A stretch of DNA of 64,000 nucleotides from Kitasatospora albolonga. GTDB taxonomy: Bacteria > Actinomycetota > Actinomycetes > Streptomycetales > Streptomycetaceae. The position numbers and the translations under genes are program-made. The stretch covers positions 434,001-498,000 of the forward strand of contig CP020563.1 in NCBI GenBank assembly GCA_002082585.1. The letters run 5' to 3'. The notes beneath the pieces are model-generated. The model saw nothing but the letters and a program-made list of their open reading frames with translations, was not told the DNA's origin and ran no database searches. Shown piece by piece: positions 59,617 through 64,000 of the stretch. The first letter of the stretch is position 1. Every line of letters begins with the position of its first letter.

Positions 59617-62600
59617 CCAGCGCAGTCCACCACCCACCCCACCAGGCCCCGGACGGCGGCGATCCGTCGTCCGCCAGACCGGCCGACGGTCCGGCGCCCC
59701 GTTCGCGGCGCTGGCTGCTGGGGTTCTGGGCCACGGTGTTCGTGGCGTTCCTGGCGGTGTCGCCGGGACGCATGACGTTCGACACCAAGCTCGGTGTCGT
59801 CGTCGATCCCGGCCGGTTCCTCGGCGAGCTGGGCCAGCTGTGGCAGAGCCGCAACGGGTTCGGCGGGATCACCGACCAGTACATCGGCTACCTCATGCCG
59901 ATGCTGCCGTACTACGGCCTGGCCGACCTGCTCAACACCCTGCTCCGGGTGCCCACCTGGTTCGCGGAGCGGCTGTGGCTCTCGCTGATCGTGACCGTTG
60001 CCTTCTGGGGCGCGCTGCGGCTGGCGGAGCGGCTGCGCGTGGGCTCCTCGGCCACCCGGCTGCTCGGCGCCCTCGTGTACGCGCTGTGGCCGACGTACAC
60101 CATCGTGGTCGGCTCGACCTCGGCCGCCGCGCTGCCCGGCGCGATGCTGCCGTGGGTGCTGCTGCCGCTGATGAACCCGCGGCTGGCGCCGCGTATCGCC
60201 GCCGCCCGGTCCGCGCTGCTGATCCCGCTGATGGGCGGGGTGAACGCGGCGTCCACGCTGGCGTCGCTGCTGCCGGTCGGGCTCTATCTGCTGACCCGGC
60301 CGGGCGGTCCCCGCAAGCGGGCGCTGCTGGCCTGGTGGATTCCGGGCGTGATCCTCGCGACCTCCTGGTGGATCGTTCCGCTGCTGCTGCTCGGCATCTA
60401 CGGCGAGAACTTCATGCCGTACGTGGAGTCCTCGTACACCACGACGACGACCATGTCGGCGCCCGAGCTGCTGCGCGGGGCGGGCAACTGGGTCGGCTAT
60501 CTGAACTTCGGTGAGGCGTGGCTGCCCGCCGGGTGGACCGTCGCCACCGCGACCGTCACCATCCTGGGCTCGGCGCTGGCCGCCGCCCTGGGGCTCGCCG
60601 GGCTGGCCCGGCGCGATCTGCCGGAGCGCCGCTGGCTGGTGCTGACGGTGCTGTCCGTCGCGCTCGTCACGCTCGCCGGGTACGGCGGTGCGCTGGGCGG
60701 TCTCTTCCACGGGACCGTGCAGGCGTGGCTGGACACCTGGCTGGTGCCGTTCCGCAACATCTACAAGTTCCAGACCGGTCTGGGGCTGGCCCTGGCGCTG
60801 GGTCTGGCGCACATCGCGGCCGTCGCCTCACTGCGGGCGGAGCGCGAGGACCGCGTACCGCCCCGGGCGCGCCGGCTGGTCCCGGTGCTCGCCGCCGTGC
60901 TCGTCCTGCCGGGACTCGCGTGGCCGTACGCCAACGGGTCGATCCTGCAACCGGGTTCGTTCAAGGAGATCCCGGAGCACTGGGAGAAGGCCGCGGGCTG
61001 GCTCAAGGAGAACTCGCCGGACGACCGGGCTCTCGTGGTCCCCGCCACCGCGCACGGCATCTACACCTGGGGCTCCACCATCGACCAGCCGCTGGACGTG
61101 CTGGCCGACACGCCGTACGGGCAGCGCGACTACGTGCCCTTCGGGACGCCGGGCAACCGGCGGGCGATGGACGCCGTCGAGCAGGCGCTGACGTCCGGTG
61201 GCCAGGTGCCGGGGCTGAGCGAGTTCCTCAACCGGGCGGGCCTGCACTACGTCGTGGTCCGCAACGACCTGGACCCGGACCAGCTGGGGTACGTCCCCAC
61301 CACCACGGTCAAGCGCACCCTGGAGGCGTCCGGCTACCAGCGGGTGACCGGCTTCGGCCCGGTGATGACCGGGGGCCGCATAGCGAGCGGCACGCCCGTA
61401 CAGATCGAGGGCCTCTACCCGCGTCAGGAGGCGGTGGAGATCTACGAGCCGCCCACCGGCACCGAGCGTCCCGGCCGGGCGAGCGCCGCCCCGGCCTCCT
61501 CGACCGCCGTCGTCAGCGGCGGGCCGGAGTCCCTGCTGCCGCTCTCGGCGAGCGGCGCCCTCCAGGGGCGGCCGACCGTTCTGGCCGGTGACGCCCACCC
61601 GGGCGTGGGCAAGCCGTCGCTCTACGCGGCGGGCGACGGGCTGCGCCGCGCCGACACCCGGTTCGGCCTGGTCAACACCAATACGTCGCACACCTACACG
61701 GCCGACGAGCGCAATGCGCCGGAGTCGGCGCAGGACCCCGGGGCCGAGCCCCGCCAGATCCTGCCGGCCTCCGGCAAGGAGCACCAGACCACGGCCGTCC
61801 TGCGGGGCGCGAAGTCGGTCAGCGCCTCGTCCATCGGCAACTGGCTGTTCCACCTGCCGCAGTACGACCCGGCCAACGCCTTCGACGGCAACCCGGAGAC
61901 CGCCTGGGCCGAGGGTGCCCCGGACTCCCCCAAGGGCGAGTGGGTACGGATCGACTTCTCCGGTACCAAGGAGATTCCGGACTCGCTCCAGCTCACCCCG
62001 CTGCCCAGCAACGACGTCCGGGCCGCGGCGACCGAGGTACGGGTCGAGACGGACCAGGGCTCCGAGGACAGCCCGCTCCGCCCCGACGGCTCCCCGCAGG
62101 AGGTGGCCGCGCCCGCCGGGCCGGCCAAGTGGCTGAAGGTGACGATCCTCAAGTCCCAGCAGGGGCGCCCCGGGCTCTCCGGTGCCGGGTTCACCGACAT
62201 CGCCGTCCCCGGCGTGCAGGTCACCCGGATGCTGGAGCTGCCCTCCGACGCACCCCGTGAGGGCGCCGACTCCACGGTGTACGCGCTCAAGCGCGGCAGC
62301 GACCCCGGCGGGCTCTCCGCGGTGGCCGCGGAGACCGGTCTGCACCGCCAGTTCACCCCGGCGGAGGCCGGGGAGTACACGGTCGCCGCGAGCGCGCTGC
62401 CCGTACCGGGCGAGGCTCTCGACAAGCTGCTGTTCGAGCTGACGGGCAAGCGGAAGCAGATCGTGGTGAGCGCCGACTCCACGGCGCGTCTGGGCACCAA
62501 CATCAGTGCGCGGAACCTGACGGACGGCGACCTCACCACGGCGTGGATCGCGGGCGACCGCCCCACACTGCGGCTGTCCTGGCCCAAGAAGAAGAAGGTC

Positions 62601-63959
62601 GGGGAGATCGTGTTCGTGGCGGCCGGGGGGCTCTCCACCCGGCCCGAGCAGGTGAAGATCACCTCGCCGGACGGTCTGGCGGTGGCCGGGGTGGACGAGA
62701 ACGGCATGGCCCGCTTCCCGGTCATCAACACCGACAGGATGGACATCACCATCTCGCGCACGGCCCCGCTCACCGTCCACAACCCGTTCGCGGGCGACCG
62801 GCTGCAGCTGCCGGTCGGACTGAGCGAGGTCCACATCCCCGCGCTGAAGGAGTTCGCCTCACCGCAGCCCGACCCGGAGAAGACGTTCAGCCTGCCCTGC
62901 GGGCAGGGGCCGGTCCTCTCCGTGGACGGCACGTTCATGGAGACGAAGGCCGAGGGCCGGATCAGCGACCTGACGCAGCGGCGGCCCGTCTCCGTCTCGC
63001 TCTGCACCGAGCGGAGCACGGTGGAGCTGAACGCGTCGGCCAGCACCGTGGAGGCCGGTGACGCCGGTCCGCTCGCCATCACCGATGTCACGCTGAGCAA
63101 GGGCGAGACGAAGGCTCCGGAGACCACCGCCCGGACGGTGGAGGTCGAGAAGAGCGACGGTGACCGGCGGACGCTGACGGTCGGCGCCGGTGAGGCTTCG
63201 TATCTCCAGCTCCACGAGAACCACAACAAGGGCTGGAAGGCCACGCTGAACGGCAAGGAGCTGACGCCGCTGCGGATCGACGGCTGGCAGCAGGCGTGGC
63301 TGGTTCCCGAGGGCGAGGGCGGCAAGGTCACCCTGGAGTACGGGCCCGCGCGGATCTACCAGGCCGGTCTGTTCGGGGCCGGGGTGCTTCTCCTCGTCCT
63401 CGTGGGGCTCGCCTTCGTACGCCGCCGGGGCTCCGCTCCGTACGAGGCCGAGGAGCAGCCCGCACCGCCTGCCCCCGGGCTGGTTCTGGGCACGGTGGCG
63501 CTGACCCTGGTGGGCATCGTGATCGCGGGTCCGGTCGCCCTGGTGGTGCCCGTCCTCGCCGTACTCGCCCACTTCCGCCCGTCGTGGCTGTCGCCCGTCG
63601 CCTTCGCGGCGATGGCCGGGGCCGGGGTGGTCGTGGCGGTGGGCACGGGAAGCCACATCACCACGGGACAGGGCGCCTTCGGGCCGACGGCCCAGCTCCT
63701 GGCCCTGATCGCCCTGTTCGCCGCGCTGGTCACGGTGTCCGCACCGGGCCGGGGCCGTCGGGCGGCGGGCCGGAGCACGGAGCCGTACGCGGCCGGGTAC
63801 GAAGGCGGTACGGAGCCCGCGACAGCGGCGGGCGGCGAAGGCGGTACGGTCCCGGCGCAGCCGGGGCCGCCGTCCGGCCGGACCCTCTCCGCCGATGCGA
63901 AGAGGCCGCACACCGACCCGCCCGCGCAAGGTCACAGCGGCGGAGGAAGCAGCGGATGA
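59613..63959 (+). CDS. AftD-like alpha-(1->3)-arabinofuranosyltransferase, GT-C membrane enzyme
   Basis: The 1448-residue protein has a membrane GT-C half (about 10-13 helices, residues 30-450) with the first-loop motif MTFDTKLGVVVDPGRFLG, and a large outside half with two discoidin/CBM-like repeats (NAFDGNPETAWAEG about residue 754; NLTDGDLTTAWIAG about 967). A further beta domain and four C-terminal helices (about 1250-1400) end in a Gly/Thr-rich tail. This is the AftD layout known from mycobacterial arabinogalactan/arabinan synthesis. Here it likely builds an arabinan-like or other furanosyl surface polymer from a decaprenyl-phosphate donor. ATG 59613 overlaps the previous stop. Confidence 0.9.
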   Translation: MTSAVHHPPHQAPDGGDPSSARPADGPAPRSRRWLLGFWATVFVAFLAVSPGRMTFDTKLGVVVDPGRFLGELGQLWQSRNGFGGITDQYIGYLMPMLPYYGLADLLNTLLRVPTWFAERLWLSLIVTVAFWGALRLAERLRVGSSATRLLGALVYALWPTYTIVVGSTSAAALPGAMLPWVLLPLMNPRLAPRIAAARSALLIPLMGGVNAASTLASLLPVGLYLLTRPGGPRKRALLAWWIPGVILATSWWIVPLLLLGIYGENFMPYVESSYTTTTTMSAPELLRGAGNWVGYLNFGEAWLPAGWTVATATVTILGSALAAALGLAGLARRDLPERRWLVLTVLSVALVTLAGYGGALGGLFHGTVQAWLDTWLVPFRNIYKFQTGLGLALALGLAHIAAVASLRAEREDRVPPRARRLVPVLAAVLVLPGLAWPYANGSILQPGSFKEIPEHWEKAAGWLKENSPDDRALVVPATAHGIYTWGSTIDQPLDVLADTPYGQRDYVPFGTPGNRRAMDAVEQALTSGGQVPGLSEFLNRAGLHYVVVRNDLDPDQLGYVPTTTVKRTLEASGYQRVTGFGPVMTGGRIASGTPVQIEGLYPRQEAVEIYEPPTGTERPGRASAAPASSTAVVSGGPESLLPLSASGALQGRPTVLAGDAHPGVGKPSLYAAGDGLRRADTRFGLVNTNTSHTYTADERNAPESAQDPGAEPRQILPASGKEHQTTAVLRGAKSVSASSIGNWLFHLPQYDPANAFDGNPETAWAEGAPDSPKGEWVRIDFSGTKEIPDSLQLTPLPSNDVRAAATEVRVETDQGSEDSPLRPDGSPQEVAAPAGPAKWLKVTILKSQQGRPGLSGAGFTDIAVPGVQVTRMLELPSDAPREGADSTVYALKRGSDPGGLSAVAAETGLHRQFTPAEAGEYTVAASALPVPGEALDKLLFELTGKRKQIVVSADSTARLGTNISARNLTDGDLTTAWIAGDRPTLRLSWPKKKKVGEIVFVAAGGLSTRPEQVKITSPDGLAVAGVDENGMARFPVINTDRMDITISRTAPLTVHNPFAGDRLQLPVGLSEVHIPALKEFASPQPDPEKTFSLPCGQGPVLSVDGTFMETKAEGRISDLTQRRPVSVSLCTERSTVELNASASTVEAGDAGPLAITDVTLSKGETKAPETTARTVEVEKSDGDRRTLTVGAGEASYLQLHENHNKGWKATLNGKELTPLRIDGWQQAWLVPEGEGGKVTLEYGPARIYQAGLFGAGVLLLVLVGLAFVRRRGSAPYEAEEQPAPPAPGLVLGTVALTLVGIVIAGPVALVVPVLAVLAHFRPSWLSPVAFAAMAGAGVVVAVGTGSHITTGQGAFGPTAQLLALIALFAALVTVSAPGRGRRAAGRSTEPYAAGYEGGTEPATAAGGEGGTVPAQPGPPSGRTLSADAKRPHTDPPAQGHSGGGSSG

Positions 63960-64000
63960 CCGCCGTCCAGCCCGCCCGGCCGCACACCGCGGCCGGGCGG
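63956..64000 (+). CDS. Next gene of the glycan operon, first 15 codons only
   Basis: ATG 63956 overlaps the AftD-like stop (ATGA), with GGAGGAAG just upstream. The visible N-terminus is MTAVQPARPHTAAGR, a Pro/Ala/Arg-rich stretch. The rest lies outside the window, so no function can be given. Confidence 0.6.
   Translation, partial: MTAVQPARPHTAAGR

Noticed and set aside
59391..60812. 473-codon minus-strand frame opposite the AftD-like gene
   Set aside because: Gln/Arg/His-rich mirror translation of a conserved membrane domain.

Overview
The window is high-GC actinobacterial chromosome. Streptomyces is by far the best fit: GTG/TTG starts and GGAGG ribosome binding sites are common, TTA codons are almost absent, and many families are typical of the genus (DUF6421, DUF5134, BlaI/M56 pairs, TerD, an orphan Ser/Thr kinase, PucR, an AftD-like arabinofuranosyltransferase, a GlnA4-type glutamine synthetase homologue). 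It looks like core or near-core chromosome. I see no tRNA, rRNA, CRISPR array, insertion sequence, prophage or attachment site, and no antibiotic biosynthetic cluster.

Layout. 1-757: tail of a LacI regulator and an NHL-repeat remnant. 777-9675 (mostly minus): citrate-lyase-type aldolase, etfBA, flavin reductase, thioredoxin-like protein, a plus-strand PlsC acyltransferase, then a minus operon DUF6421 - SDR - threonine aldolase-like PLP enzyme. 9.9-14.3 kb: GDPD, GNAT, DUF5134 membrane protein, M56 protease, PAP2 phosphatase and an unlisted 59-residue protein. 14.5-25.8 kb: divergent LVIVD/DUF305 pair, FprA-type reductase, methyltransferase, GNAT, BNR-repeat protein, uracil-DNA glycosylase, BadF-type kinase, degenerate CbiX, lactonase. 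26-34.7 kb: FUSC protein, Lrp/AsnC, HAD hydrolase, Ser/Thr kinase, aldo/keto reductase, GH16 glucanase, stand-alone LigD phosphoesterase. 34.8-40.8 kb: TagB/TagF-like protein whose 5' end carries nine copies of a 7-bp repeat, NB-ARC/TPR protein, AlkZ-like winged-helix protein, voltage-gated-type channel. 40.9-47.9 kb: TatA-like protein, two CNNM proteins, a small helical protein, a BlaI/M56 pair and two TerD proteins. Three copies of one inverted repeat (TCTACA-N4-YGTAGA) lie in the three divergent intergenic regions here. 48-56.1 kb: a gamma-glutamyl ethanolamine/amine utilisation cluster (amidohydrolase, permease, GntR, GlnA4-like ligase, ALDH, SDR) and a PucR regulator. 56.4-64 kb: a translationally coupled surface-glycan operon (DUF3068, GT4, methyltransferase, AftD-like, next gene cut by the window edge).

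The two most interesting signals are the predicted BlaI-family regulon, which ties together TatA-like, channel, CNNM, small helical, TerD and BlaI/M56 genes, and the heptanucleotide repeat. Loss of one repeat unit would place an upstream ATG in frame with the TagB-like gene, so this is a candidate phase-variable locus.
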